Source of the DNA: Microstegium vimineum
Taxonomy: Eukaryota > Streptophyta > Magnoliopsida > Poales > Poaceae
DNA: 64,000 nt
Direction: 5' to 3'
NCBI GenBank assembly: GCA_022036555.1
Contig: CM039137.1
Coordinates: 23,561,364-23,625,363, forward strand
This document shows, in pieces, positions 44,611 through 55,518 of this stretch (the stretch's first letter is position 1; each line of letters opens with the position of its first letter). The position numbers and the translations under genes are program-made. The notes under the pieces were generated by a model. That model did no database searches. It saw only the letters and a list, made by a program, of their open reading frames with translations, and was not told the origin of the DNA.

Positions 44611-44703
44611 TTGACCAGTGTATGCCGGATCTATAACAGAGCCAAAAATCAGATTTGCACCAGGGTCAACAAGATCATAGATTACTTCAGCTGCAACATT
44701 CAC
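44611..44703 (-). pseudogene. isolated FtsZ exon (plastid division GTPase)
   Basis: On the minus strand a TTTTCTACAG acceptor is followed by 31 codons (VNVAAEVIYDLVDPGANLIF and so on to AYTGQ) and a GTATGT donor. AAEVIYDLVDP with ANLIFG and VIDP is diagnostic of plant FtsZ, near the end of the GTPase domain, a tubulin homologue that forms the chloroplast division ring. No neighbouring FtsZ exon was found within several kilobases on either side. Some residues differ from the usual consensus (GANLIFGS, PAYTGQ). It is a captured or relict exon, not a working gene. Confidence 0.8.
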
Positions 44704-44709
44704 CTGTAG

Positions 44710-45095
44710 AAAAGGATGGCAGTGGGGTTCAGTTAGAATGTATTCTGACTATTCAAGAAGTCATTTGTAACAACGCAAGAGAGCTGCATGTTATCTCATT
44801 AAGAAAAGAGGCAGTACAAAATGAACAAGAGAACGGGAGAGGCTAGAACAGGCCCCCTCCACCAACACACCCCACGCGGCCACGCACACTGATAGACACG
44901 GAAAGAAAAGAAGTGCCACCACAGACCATAACACGCCCACAACCTGCTTATCACACAGGCAACTCCTGGCCTGGAGTAAGCGACCACGGGAGGAACTCCT
45001 GAAAAGCTAAAGCACTGGCCAAACACCTCAATGATATATATGAATGTATGTTACCTCTGTCAAGGTTAGATCATTCCCTCCAGGGCTCCAGTGAT
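44710..45095. other. stretch without recognised genes
   Basis: This lies between the FtsZ exon and the gypsy LTR. No coding or repeat signal was recognised. The five bases before the LTR (ATTCC, 45096-45100) are one side of the gypsy target site; the other side is lost. Confidence 0.5.
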
Positions 45096-45100
45096 ATTCC

Positions 45101-45388
45101 TGTCACGCCCCGTGGCCAACGCCCGTCGCCGGCGAAGGCGTGGGCTCGCACAAGAAGAACACCAGGTACAAGGAGTAGCGACGAGGAAGCGGGCAAGGGC
45201 AAACCCCCGAGCCTTGGCTTCGATTTCGTATTGTCTGCTTCGTAATCCTCCCGGGTGTTCGATACAAGGTCTTAAGACTGGTCATACAGACACCGACGCA
45301 ACGGCCCCACTAGTCATAGTGTCTTACAAAACGTAAATAGCAAATACGCCACTCTCCCCATCAGCCTTGCGCTGTCGTGGCCGTGACA
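45101..45388 (-). repeat. gypsy 3' LTR, 288 bp
   Basis: Read on the minus strand it starts TGTCACGGCC directly after the polypurine tract AAGAGGAGGGAGG (45389-45401) and ends GGGGCGTGACA, so the ends form the perfect inverted repeat TGTCACG/CGTGACA. The chromodomain reading frame runs a short way into it, as is usual in this lineage. Confidence 0.85.
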
Positions 45389-46660
45389 CCTCCCTCCTCT
45401 TGAGGAGCTGCTTGTCCCCAAGCAGCCGCATCTGGGAACCGCGTCTTCAGTACGTAGTAGTCCTCCCAAGTCGCGGCCGAAGCTGGAAGACCGGTCCATG
45501 ACACCTGAACCTGCGGAATAGCTGCGTTACCTTTCTTGACGAGCCGGCGGTCGAGGATGGCGTGGGGAACCGCCTGTGCAGCTTGGATGTCAGTCGTTAG
45601 GAACTTGTCGTAGACAGGAGTGGAGTCTGGAGTGAACGGCTTCAGCCGAGATATGTGGAACACATTATGAATCTGGGCATGATCCGGTAGTTGAAGCTTG
45701 TATGCTACTTGACCAATGCGCTCCAGAACGGTGTATGGGCCGTAGAACTTAAAATCCAATTTCGGATAAGGGCGGTTTGCCACTGATGATTGAGTATACG
45801 GCTGGAGCTTAAGAAGGACTTGATCGCCCACCATGAACTGGAAATCTTTCCGCTTTCGATCGGCCATTTGCTTCATCTTGTTCTGAGCTCTGAGCAGGTT
45901 CTGCTTTAGTGATTGCAGATGGTTCTCTCGGTGCAGGACAATGTCCTGAACATCAGTGGGTGTAGTGGTAGGAAGTACAGGGACCCTTCCCAGATTTGGA
46001 TCATGACCATATAGGGCTTTGAATGGGGAACACCCAAGCGATGAGTGATAGGAAGGATTGTACCAAAGTTCTGCCAAAGATAGCCATGTCTTCCAGGTGG
46101 TGGGATCACTCTGAACTGAACACCTCAATACATTTCAAGGCACTGGTTGACCCTTTCTGTCTGGCCATCAGATTGGGGGTGATAAGCAGTGGAGAAATGG
46201 AGGTCTACCTTGTAGACTTGGAAGAGTGTCTTCCAAAATTTGCTCATGAATACAGTGTCTCTGTCAGTTACAATTGACTTGGGGAGCCCATGTAGTTTGA
46301 CAATGCTGTCAAGGAAGATTTGTGCCACTGTTGCTGCAGTATAAGGGTGTTTGAGAGCCACAAAATGTGAATATTTTGTCAATCTGTCGACTATGACCAG
46401 GATGACACTGTAGCCGTGTGATTTGGGAAGCCCTTCCACAAAATCCATTGATATGTCTTGCCAAATCCCCTCAGGTATGGGCAAAGGTTGTAACAGTCCC
46501 AGAGGATGATTGTTACTGTGCTTGGATTGTTGACAGATTGCACATTGTTTGACCAACTGTTCTACATCAGTTTTCATTCCTTTCCAAGCAAAGTGTGTTT
46601 TGAGTTTGTGAAGAGTTGCTGCTGTACCAGAATGACCCCGAGTGGACTGGAATGACAAGA
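45361..46660 (-). pseudogene. gypsy integrase with chromodomain, two frameshifts
   Basis: The zinc-binding region includes CAICQQSKHSNN. The catalytic core has DISMDFVEGLPKS, IVTDRDTVF and an acidic residue in HPQSDGQTERVNQ, the three catalytic acids. One base is lost near 46128 (the frame changes after QCLEMY) and another frameshift lies near 46640. The C-terminal frame (from 46128) has LWYNPSYHSSLGCSPF, the GPYTVLERIG SH3-like segment and a chromodomain end with VSWTGLPASAATWED. The chromodomain normally steers integration to modified chromatin. It is not functional as it stands. Confidence 0.85.
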
Positions 46661-47107
46661 AGCTATGAGCTTCGTTTGAAGGGCAGAGTTGTTACCTATC
46701 CATACTTTGCCATTGTGCCTGATGAGTCCCTTATCGAGAGAGTAGCCAGCATTGTTTGGACTGGAAATGGCCAATTGTTGTAGGAGGTCTTGTGCTGCTG
46801 TGTCAGTGGCATAAGAATTCAGCACCTCCTGGATCCAGGCTGGTTGGACAGAAGCAACTGCTTGGATGGCGTACAGATGGGCTACTCTTGAGAGGGCATC
46901 GGCAGCAGCATTCTCTTTACCTTTACTGTAGATTATCTTGAAATCCAGACCCATTAACCGTGTCATGGCCTTGCGCTGGAGATCAGAGTGTAAATTTTGC
47001 TCATTCAGGTAGGCCAGAGACTTATGATCGGTCAAGATAGTGAACTTGCTCCTTTGGAGATAGTGTCTCCACCTTTCCACTGCCATGATAAGGGCTAGGA
47101 ATTCCTT
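46574..47107 (-). pseudogene. gypsy RNase H 3' portion and linker
   Basis: Reading minus from the LINE target site, EFLALIMAVERWRHYL, FTILTDHKSLAYL and KGKENAAADALSR are the second half of the RNase H and the start of the linker to integrase. It joins in frame with the segment ending at 49860 if the LINE is removed. The frame is lost near 46640. Confidence 0.85.
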
Positions 47108-47117
47108 CTCATAGATA

Positions 47118-49849
47118 CAACAACATCAACATCAACAAAGCCTGTAGTCCCAAGCAAGTTGGGGTAGGCTAGAGTTGAAACCCAACAAGATACCCAAGTC
47201 ATGGTTCCGGCACTTCAATAGCTGCTTTCCAGGCAATCCTATCCAAACATAGATCTCTAGATATATCCCAAGCTTTTAAATCCCTATTCACCGCCTCCGC
47301 CCATGTCAACTTCGGCCTTCCTCTGCCTCTCCTTATATTATTAGCTTGGCTTGGGACTCCACGGCGCACTGGTGCATCTGGCGGTCTCCTCTGGACATGG
47401 CCAAACCATCTCAACCGATGTTGGACAAGCTTTTCTTCAATTGGTGCCACCCCTAGGCGATCACGTATATCATCATTCCGAACTCGGTCCATTCTTGTGT
47501 GACCACAGATCCAACGCAACATGCGCATTTCTGCAACACTCATTTGTTGAACATGTCGAGCCTTTGTGGGCCAACATTCGGCTCCATACAACATCGCAGG
47601 TCTAATTGTTGTCCTATAGAACTTGCCTTTTAGCTTTTAGGGTACCCTCTTGTCACATAGAATGCCAGAAGCTTGACGCCACTTGATCCACCCTGCTTTG
47701 ATTCTATGGCTAACGTCTGCATCAATATCTCCATCCCTTTGTAGCATCGATCCTAGATATCGGAAGGTGTCCTTTTTAGGCACGACTTGACCTTCCAAAC
47801 TCACATCTCCCTCATCCTGAGCCGTTGTGCCAAAGTCACATTTCATATACTCGGTTTTAGTCCGACTTAGTCTAAAACCTTTAGACTCAAGGGTCTGCCG
47901 CCACAGCTCAAGTTTCCTATTTACTCCCGCCAAGCTTTCATCAACTAAAACTACATCATCGGCAAAGAGCATGCACCAAGGGATGTCCCCTTGAATGTCC
48001 CTTGTAATCTCGTCCATTACCAAGGCAAAGAGATACGGGCTCAAGGCTGACCCTTGATGAAGCCCAATTCTAATCGGGAAGTAATCAGTATTACCATCGT
48101 TGGTTCGAACGCTAGTCACAACATTGTTGTACATGTCCTTGATGAGGGCCACGTACTTTGTTGGGACTTTATGTCTATCCAAAGCCCACCACATAACATT
48201 TCTTGGTATCTTGTCATAAGCCTTCTCCAAGTCAATGAAAACCATATGTAGGTCCTTCTTCTGCTCTCTAAATCGCTCCATAACTTGTCTTAACAAGAAG
48301 ATTGCTTCTGTGGTTGACCTTCCAGGCATGAAACCAAATTGGTTGGTAGATACTCGTGTCCTTCTTCGCAGGCGGTGCTCGATGACTCTCTCCCATAGCT
48401 TCATAGTGTGGCTCATCAACTTAATCCCACGGTAGTTATTACAACTCTGGATATCACCCTTGTTCTTGTAGATTGGTACCAAAGTGCTTCTTCTCCACTC
48501 CTCAGACATCTTGTTCGATCGGAAGATATTATTGAACATCTTGGTTAGCCATACTATAGCTATATCCCCAAGACATCTCCACACCTTGATTGGGATACCA
48601 TCCGGGCCCATCGCTTTGCTCCCTTTCATCCTTTTCAACGCTTCTCTGACCTCTGATTCTTGAATCCTCCGCTCAAAGCGCCTATTGTTGTCATCAAACG
48701 AGTCGTCCAACTGAACAGGGGAGTTCTCGTTCTCCCCATTGAACAATTTGTCAAAATACTCTTGCCATCTTTGTCTGATCTCATCCTCTTTCACCAAGAG
48801 TTGCTCCCTCTCATCCTTAATGCACTTGACTTGAGTAAAGTCCCTCGTCTTCCTTTCACGAGTCCTAGCCATCCTATAGATGTCCTTTTCTCCTTCCTTC
48901 GTATCAAGACGCTTGTACAAATCTTCATAAGCCTGTCCCTTTGCCTCCGCCACTGCCCGTTTTGCAACCTTCTTTGCCACCTTATACTTCTCTATGTTAT
49001 CTGCACTCCGGTCCTGGAACAAGCTCTTATAGCCTTCCTTCTTCTCCTTAATTGCCTTTTGGACATCCTCATTCCACCACCAAGTGTCTTTCATAGCGCA
49101 TCCACTTCCTTTGGTCACACCTAGCACCTCTGCAGCAACCTTTCGAACGTATGTCGCCATCTTCTCCCACATATTGTTGGCGTCACCTTCGTCCTTCCAC
49201 GGGCCCTCTTCAATAACTCTTGCCTTGAAGATCTTTGATGTCTCCCCTTCTAAATTCCACCACTTTGTTCTTGCAATCTTGGCTTGTTTAGCCCTACAAG
49301 TTTGCATCAGAAAGCGGAAGTCAGCCACCACTAGCTTGTGCTGGGACACCACACATTCCCCAGGTACCACCTTACAATCCACGCAAGCACGTTTATCTCT
49401 CCTTCTTGCAAGGACGAAGTCAATCTGACTGCAGGACAAGCCACTACTAAAGGTCACTAAGTGGGACTCTCGCTTTTGGAAGAAAGTGTTTGCTACCATC
49501 ATATCAAAAGCTGTAGCAAAGTCTAGGATATCCTCTCCCTCCTGGTTCCTTCTTCCGGAACCAAAACCTCCATGTGCTGCCTCGTAACCTGTACTAGATG
49601 CTCCTACATGGCCATTAAGGTCCCCTCCAATGAAGAGCTTCTCGCTACTTGGTACAGCCCTGACTATGCCATCCAAATCCTCCCAAAATTGCCTCTTAGC
49701 ACACTCATCAAGGCCTACTTGGGGAGCATACGCACTAATAACGTTTAAGACTAAAACACTAATGACAAGTTTAACTAAGATAATCCTATCTCCTTGCCTT
49801 TTCACCTCCACCACACCACCTTGGAGGCTCTTATCGATCAAAACTCCAA
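47118..49849 (-). mobile_element. RTE-type LINE, 5'-truncated, inserted in the gypsy element
   Basis: The 10-base target duplication CTCATAGATA (plus strand) is at 47108-47117 and 49850-49859. On the minus strand the 3' end is a TTGATG/TTG repeat tail (GTTGATGTTGATGTTGTTG) rather than poly(A), a hallmark of RTE elements. It is truncated at the 5' end within the endonuclease domain. It interrupts gypsy RNase H, so it is the younger insertion. Confidence 0.88.
47199..49849 (-). pseudogene. RTE endonuclease and reverse transcriptase, one nonsense codon
   Basis: The frame reads from the truncated 5' edge to 47199 with a single interruption, TAA at 47637-47639 (CAA expected from the family). The apurinic-type endonuclease part includes ISAYAPQVG, IGGDLNGHVG and SQIDFVLARR. 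The reverse transcriptase part includes GSKAMGPDGIP, YRGIKLMSHTMKLWERVI, FGFMPGRSTTEAIF, FIDLEKAYDKIPR, GLHQGSALSPYLFALVMDE and the catalytic FADDVVL. The C-terminal domain after the stop has MLYGAECWPTK and MRMLRWICGHTR. The enzyme would nick DNA and copy its RNA at the nick. The frame is nearly intact, implying recent insertion. Confidence 0.9.
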
Positions 49850-49859
49850 CTCATAGATA

Positions 49860-51526
49860 GATAGTGTTTTATTTTTTTCTCCTAATGCTTTGCTTAGATA
49901 AGCAAGTGGTTTGCCTTGTTGACTGAGGACTGCTCCAATACCAGTCTGACATGCATCAGTCTCCACTGTGAAGGGCTCTTGAAAATTGGGAAGTGTGAGG
50001 ACTGAAGTCTTTGTCATAGTTGCTTTTACTTGATCAAAAGCCTGCTGTGCTGCATCAGACCAACTGAACTGTTTCAGTTTGAGGAGGGATGTGAGAGGCT
50101 TGGTGAGAATACCATAGTTCTTAACAAATCTTCTGTAATAGCCAGTGAGACCTAAGAAACCCCTTAATTCAGTCAGGGATGTAGGAATGGGCCAAGATAG
50201 CATGTTACTGATATTGGTAGGATCTGTGGACACTCCTTGAGCAGAGATGAGATGTCCCAGATATTCCAAGCTTGATTGGGCAAAAGAACATTTACTTTCT
50301 TTGAGGAATAGTTGATGCTTCCTTAAGAGCTCAAAGACATCTCGTAAGTGGTTCACATGGTCTGACAGAGCAGGACTGTATATAAGAATGTCATCAAGAA
50401 AGACCAAAACAGATTTCCTGAGGAAGGGTTGCAAGATTTGATTCATGAGGCATTGGAAGGTAGCAGGAGCATTTGTTAACCCAAAAGGCATCACTTTGTA
50501 CTAATAGTGGCCTTGGTGAGTTTTAAAAGCTGTTTTGAACTCATCCTCTTGTAGCATTCTGACTTGATGATAGCCTGCCTTCATATCCAATTTGGTAAAA
50601 TTTTTTGCTCTAGACAGCTCATCTAATATTTCCTCAATCACAGGCATGGGAAACCTGTTTTTGATAGTGAGGTCATTGAGTTTTCTGTAGTCCACACACA
50701 TTCTCCAGGAGCCATCCTTCTTTTTGACAAGGAGAACTGGAGAAGCAAAAGGGCTCTGGCTGTGTGTGATGAGGCCTGAAGTAAGCAATTCTTGCACTTG
50801 GTTTTCTATTTCGGTTTTGTGATGAGGGGAATAGTGGTAAGGCTTGCTGTTGATGGGGACAGCTCCAGGAATAAGAGGAATAGTGTGATCATAGGTTCTG
50901 TGTGGTGGAAGGGAAGTGGGTGTTTGAAAGATGTCTCTGTATTGTGTGAGGAGAAGTTGAATGGGTTCAGAGTGTTCGAGTGGTTGTTGGTTGGATGAGG
51001 GCTTTGGGATGGTTGTGTGTTGTAGTAACACTAGTGCCCAAATGTCATTACCTTGAGCAGATTTGAAAGCCTTGGGTGCTGATATAGTGTGGAGGCCTTC
51101 TGGAGGATTGAGAACACCTTGAAGGGTGATGTTGGTGCCCTGATGTGTGAAAGTCATTGTCTTGTGATCCCAATCAAAAGTCATTTGTGGGTGAGCCTGC
51201 AACCAGTCATATCCCAGGATAGCATCATAGGGTTGCATATCCAATACAATCATGTTACTTGATAATGTATGGCCTTGACAGAACCATTGCAATTCCTTAG
51301 CCATGAATTCAGCAGTAATGGACTCACCATTGGCTAATTGGACTTGTTTTGGTGGGATGGGCACTAAAGGTATATGGGCCATATCCACCAAGTGTTGACT
51401 CACAAAGCTGTGGGAACTACCACTGTCCAGTAGGATGAGCATTGTTTTGTCCTTAAGCTTGGCTTTGAATTTCAAGCAAGACAATGGTTCCTTTGTGGTC
51501 AGAGCATTTAGGGAAAGTTGGCAGAA
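49860..51526 (-). pseudogene. gypsy protease and reverse transcriptase with one TAG
   Basis: The N-terminal edge is cut at 51526. The aspartic protease motif LLDSGSSHSFVS is at about 51430. Reverse transcriptase follows with CVDYRKLNDLT, KLDMKAGYHQ and MPFGLTNAPATFQ, the catalytic VFLDDILIYS and GLTGYYRRFVKNYG, then the start of RNase H (FTVETDACQTGIGAVLSQ). A TAG at about 50501-50503 (after KTHQGHY) interrupts the frame near the middle of RT. The catalytic LDD is intact. RNase H continues beyond the LINE at 47107. Confidence 0.88.
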
Positions 51527-52467
51527 CTTTCACCAACATGCTCACAAGATGGAAGGACCGGCAGTGCTCTAGCGATCATTGGGACTGAAGCTCTTCAGTA
51601 ATCTCCCTGATGTGAAGACCTTGCATCACTGGCCAGCATGCCACCTCAGCCACTCATGGCCTGCAAAAAGTAGAAGTGTCCATAGTTGTTGCTAGCTGTG
51701 TTGATTCTGAATCTTGGGAGTTTGGCTGATTTGTTAGTGATTTTTTTGGCGGTCGTTGTGGTGGTTTTCCAGGCTGAGCCCTATGTGCTCGGTGAGAACT
51801 AGGGATGGGCTTTGTTAAACTCTAAAGCACCTAGAACTCTTGTAATTTCATTTCATTATCCATCAGTAATGAAATTCGGTTCATCCATAGTGAAAACTGA
51901 AAAGTGAAAACAAAAGGTTCTCAGAGCTATAATGTAGAATTGCATATTCCAAATCCAATTAAATTAATGCCTAAAGATAACATGTTATCGCAGTAGAAAC
52001 ACAAGAGCAACCCAGTCGGCTTGCTGATTTGCCAAAAAGACATCTCTGATGGTTTGTTTATCTCAAAACATTTCAGACCTGCAAGTAGAAATGAATGATT
52101 CATAAAAAGACATTTCCAATTGTTTGTTTATCTCAAAACATTTCACAGACCTGCAAATAGAATGACCTTTCAGGATAATAGCTTCACAGGAAAATTAGCG
52201 TAGTGATTGGAATGATAATACCGAATGGCGTGTGTGCATTATTTTCATCAACAGCATCAGTATAGACCTGGTTTAGGGACATAAAAATGAGATCGAGGTA
52301 GAATTAGGAGTATTTTGCATACCTGGTTGGTGTCCGAAAATTAGCCCGCATACAGTAGTAGAATAGATCAGATGAATAATACTTTTTGGTCCACCGTTTG
52401 TCCCCAAGGGATGTCACAAGTATACACGATGATTTGATGACACTGAATGCAACCAATCAACATATAA
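51526..52467 (+). repeat. direct repeat A, copy 2
   Basis: This is the partner of 41349-42276, with scattered small indels. Its left edge coincides exactly with the broken 5' edge of the gypsy element. Its right edge is 130 bases from the F-box exon, in a position that would be intron or 3' flank of that gene. Confidence 0.85.
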
Positions 52468-52603
52468 GTAAATAATAGATTACAATAGTGCTTTTACAAA
52501 CTCAGTTTACAAAGACTAAGACAAAAAGAATTGGGCACCAAGGTGCATCTAAGCTTACCGGCTAGCATTGATCCCATACAATATTTGTTCGCTCAATATA
52601 TTA

Positions 52604-53140
52604 CCTTGGTCCAATACGCAAAAGGGCGACCCTATGGTTCCCGGCGACATTGGGGCTTCCTGGTGGCAATTCAACAAACACCTTGGTTGCCGGGTTACAC
52701 AGAAACATCCGTCCCGTCGTGCAAGGGATCAGAATAAGTCCATCACAATGCAGAGGAATGCTGAACAATGGGATCTCTGTCCCTCTTGGAGCCAACTTCT
52801 CTAGGATGAGCTCGGCAACCTTGCTTTGCCCAGGCTGGAAACTGTAGAAATTGAGACCCATAATGCCAAACTTCTTATGGTTCATCTCGTGCCTTCGGGG
52901 TATGACAACCATTGACAACCTAGTCCTGGAATGCTCAAGGTGGGAGCGGATGAACTGAGTGCTGAGTATAGTGGCACGCCAACTCTTGCATACGGACTGG
53001 AAGCGCACAAGGCACTTGACAGGAAGCAGTATGAGAATTTGGAAGAAGATTATGTCATCAGGGATGTGGCTGCCACTGCCCGCGAAATCTGGTACCGACG
53101 CCGCCGTCCGACGGATCCGTTTGGGTTGCGTGTGGATCAT
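52604..53140 (-). CDS. F-box protein gene, first exon (gene probably incomplete)
   Basis: From an ATG at 53140 the frame gives 179 codons. An F-box lies at about residues 26-68 (HIPDDIIFFQILILLPVKCL, RFQSVCKSWRATI), and the start of an F-box-associated domain follows (LILIPCTTGRMFLCNPATK, VELPPGS). The exon ends CCAAG|GTAATA, a good splice donor, after GPR, where members of this family continue with GFDP. F-box proteins recruit substrates to SCF ubiquitin ligases through SKP1. The expected second exon is not found nearby; its only trace is the relic at 40147-40505, 12 kb away beyond the gypsy element. Use of the internal TAA at 52601 would give a truncated protein without most of the substrate-binding part. 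Confidence 0.7.
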
Positions 53141-53209
53141 ACCAGTCGATTGTTTGTGCCAATCGATTTCAATCTGCCCTGGCCCTGTGTATTCAGTCAG
53201 ATGAATATA

Positions 53210-53880
53210 TAGTCAGCTATGGCCCCCCCATAATCCGACGCGGATTTGGTAGCGATTCCGAGAAACGGTAGAGTAATAAACTGTATCCTGATCGGTTTTG
53301 AATAGAAATAAACCGGATTGAAATCTATTAACCAAGGGCAAGCGGCGGCCTGCAGACCAAGATCTACCCCCGCCAAACTAGTTAAAAAAAAAAGTGATGG
53401 GAGATTAGAGAGGAAAACCTGGCCGAGGTCAGCGTCCAAACTCGCAGGAAGGTTCGCGGCGGCGCAAGCGGAATTAGAACTGAGTAGAGCAGCGTTGCAA
53501 CGGAAACAAAATACGGCTGACATCGTGAAGTTTTACTGTCGCCCAGCGGAGGGCAGATGCCTGATTTGCTGCTCCCTGCTCGCCGCAGCCGACGGCGGTC
53601 GCCAACTCGCAAGCCGCCGGCGCTGTTGAAGGGGAGAACGACCGAAGAGCGAAGAGTGGGGAACGTGTGCGTGACCGAGGATTCCATTGGGCCTCCCGGC
53701 CTGCGAATGTGAGTACCTGGAGGCTGGCGGCTTCAATTTTGGTCCACCAGCAGAAATTGGAGTAGAGGCTACCAAAGCCCCCAGGCCCAAAGGAGAGTCT
53801 GGCTCGCGTGAATATGCAATAGTTGTTCGTGTAATCGTGTTTACTGAATTTGAGTGTTATTTGATTGGATACACTAAGAT
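53210..53880. other. F-box upstream region, no gene recognised
   Basis: Moderately GC-rich sequence with short frames on both strands and no family match. It may contain the F-box promoter. A possible target is the duplicated word GGAGATTAGAGAGG, but nothing firm was seen. Confidence 0.4.
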
Positions 53881-53885
53881 ATTTG

Positions 53886-54128
53886 GGCCACGTTTAGATC
53901 CAAAATTATTTGGAATTTTGACAATGTAACACTTTCGTTTGTATGTGGTAATTATTGTCCAATCATGGAGTAACTAGACTCAAAAGATTCATCTCGCAAA
54001 TTACAGATGAACTGTGTAATTAGTTATATTTTTTATCTATATTTAATACTATATGCATGCGTTCAAAGATTCGATGTGACGGAGATGTGACAGAAAATTT
54101 GGAATTTTGAAGGGATCTAAACAGGGCC
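53886..54128. mobile_element. MITE with TGTTTAGATCC termini
   Basis: GGCCACGTTTAGATCCAAAA at the left and GGGATCTAAACAGGGCC at the right are inverted. TTG flanks both ends (53883-53885 and 54129-54131), a possible 3-base duplication. It is related to 34432-34672 in reverse orientation. Confidence 0.8.
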
Positions 54129-54483
54129 TTGGTATATAAAATTAAAATGAACACACAGTCGGAAGTTTCTGAAACTCTGTAAAAACTCACTTTCGGAAGT
54201 ATCTGAAACTATGTAAGAACTGACTTTCAGAAACTGTTACATCCCTTCTTTCCGAGGATACACTTCCTCTGTTTCAAATTATAAGACGATTCAGTTTTTT
54301 TAAATATGTACTGCTCCGTAAAAACTTTTAAATCGTAACATCGTTAACTGTTTACATCTCTGCTATGTCTAAAACAAAGCAGTACTCTAGTGAGTGTAAT
54401 ACAACAGTCTGCTACGCGATCACAACTGGCTTTTGCTAACTGAAGAAACAAGCAGCCGGAGCACATGAGTGCGTGCGGGGCAT

Positions 54484-55060
54484 CTATGCAACGGGAACCA
54501 AGAACGTTGTTGGCATAGGAAGCATGCAGGGTTCTGGCGCGGCGGCGACGAACCCCGGTCCAGCGTACATGCCCCGCGGCTTCCATAGTATCTCCTCCGT
54601 GTCGACGTCGTTGCTGCCAGTACTGCTGCTCTCTCCGTCGTCGAACCGCAGGTCAGCCTGTGGGAGACGACGCTCCTTGTCCACGTCCCAGCGCTCGGCG
54701 GACGTCGTGCGGCTGATCGGACACTTGGTGCTGCTGACGAGGGAAGACGTGCCTGAAGACGCCGACGCCGACGAAGAAGCTAAGCTCGATGTCTTCTTGT
54801 GCGCATCCCACCTCTCCACGGAGTCGGCCCGGCCGGGCTTGGGCAGCGGCGAGGTCGCGTTCTTGCGCGGGGATCCGTGTCTGGCGCTGCTCCTGACGCT
54901 GCCGGCGGAACGAGGACCTCGCCGGCCAGCTTGGTCGTCGTCTTGCGCGCGTCCCAGCTCTCGTCGGAGTCGGCGCAGCTAGGCTTGACGAGCGGCTTTG
55001 GGAGGACAGCGACGACTTTGGGAGGACGGCGGCGGCTTTGGGAATCGGGCTTTGTGTCAT
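54484..55060 (-). pseudogene. PNRC-motif-like protein, frame interrupted
   Basis: A minus-strand ATG at 55060 opens MTQSPIPKAAAVLPK. Two frame changes are needed to keep a coherent protein, which contains three related segments (DSDESWDARK, DSVERWDAHKK, SAERWDVDKERR). It ends ILWKPRGMYAGPGFVAAAP then EPCMLPMPTTF. This end resembles the plant proline-rich nuclear receptor coactivator (PNRC) motif (AGP.F..SP.PS.LP.P.F). The last frame (to 54484) is open for about 165 codons but lacks an ATG at its start (the first usable codon is GTG). Sequence errors, an unrecognised intron or decay could each explain this. Function is unknown. Confidence 0.5.
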
Positions 55061-55518
55061 AAGGGTGAAGTGGAGTCGGAGTTGGAATTCATTCAGCGAC
55101 GAGACGCGTGGGCGTCAATCCATTTCCCTCCTAGTCGGATTCAGATTTTTGTCCATCGACACTCGGTCACAGTTACACCTTGCACAATCGGATACAGCAA
55201 TGGCCGGCCTGTTTGAGATGTTGATCGGACTGCAGACGACTACGCCAGTAACTTCCGTCTCCTGATCTCGCCGCTTTAGCGGCACCCAACCCAGACTTCT
55301 TCTAGGAGATTCGTATGCAGCAAACACAGGACCAAGTTACAAACGCCGGAATAACGCGTGTCCGTGATATGAGCACTCGTATCACAAGAACAATGCCGGT
55401 GAATTATACTAAAATTCGAGGTGGACAAATCCAACATATAAAAAACCTAAACCAACTGAGGTCGGTAGCTCCGTTGACCCCTGCTTCTGCTTCCACAATC
55501 GATTCTAGTTGGCCGGAT

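Larger units (their letters stand above)
45101..51526 (-). mobile_element. Ty3/gypsy chromovirus relic, 5' end missing, split by a LINE
   Basis: The minus-strand order is protease (51.4 kb), reverse transcriptase, RNase H, integrase and chromodomain (45.4 kb), then the 3' LTR. The short 288-base LTR and chromodomain suggest the Reina lineage (inference). Gag, primer binding site and 5' LTR are absent: at 51526 the sequence switches to direct repeat A. A 2.7-kb RTE-type LINE sits in RNase H. Frameshifts and a stop disable the polyprotein. Confidence 0.9.

Noticed and set aside
48660..49428. Plus-strand frames of 114-154 codons within the LINE
   Set aside because: They are antisense shadows of the well-supported LINE reverse transcriptase on the minus strand.
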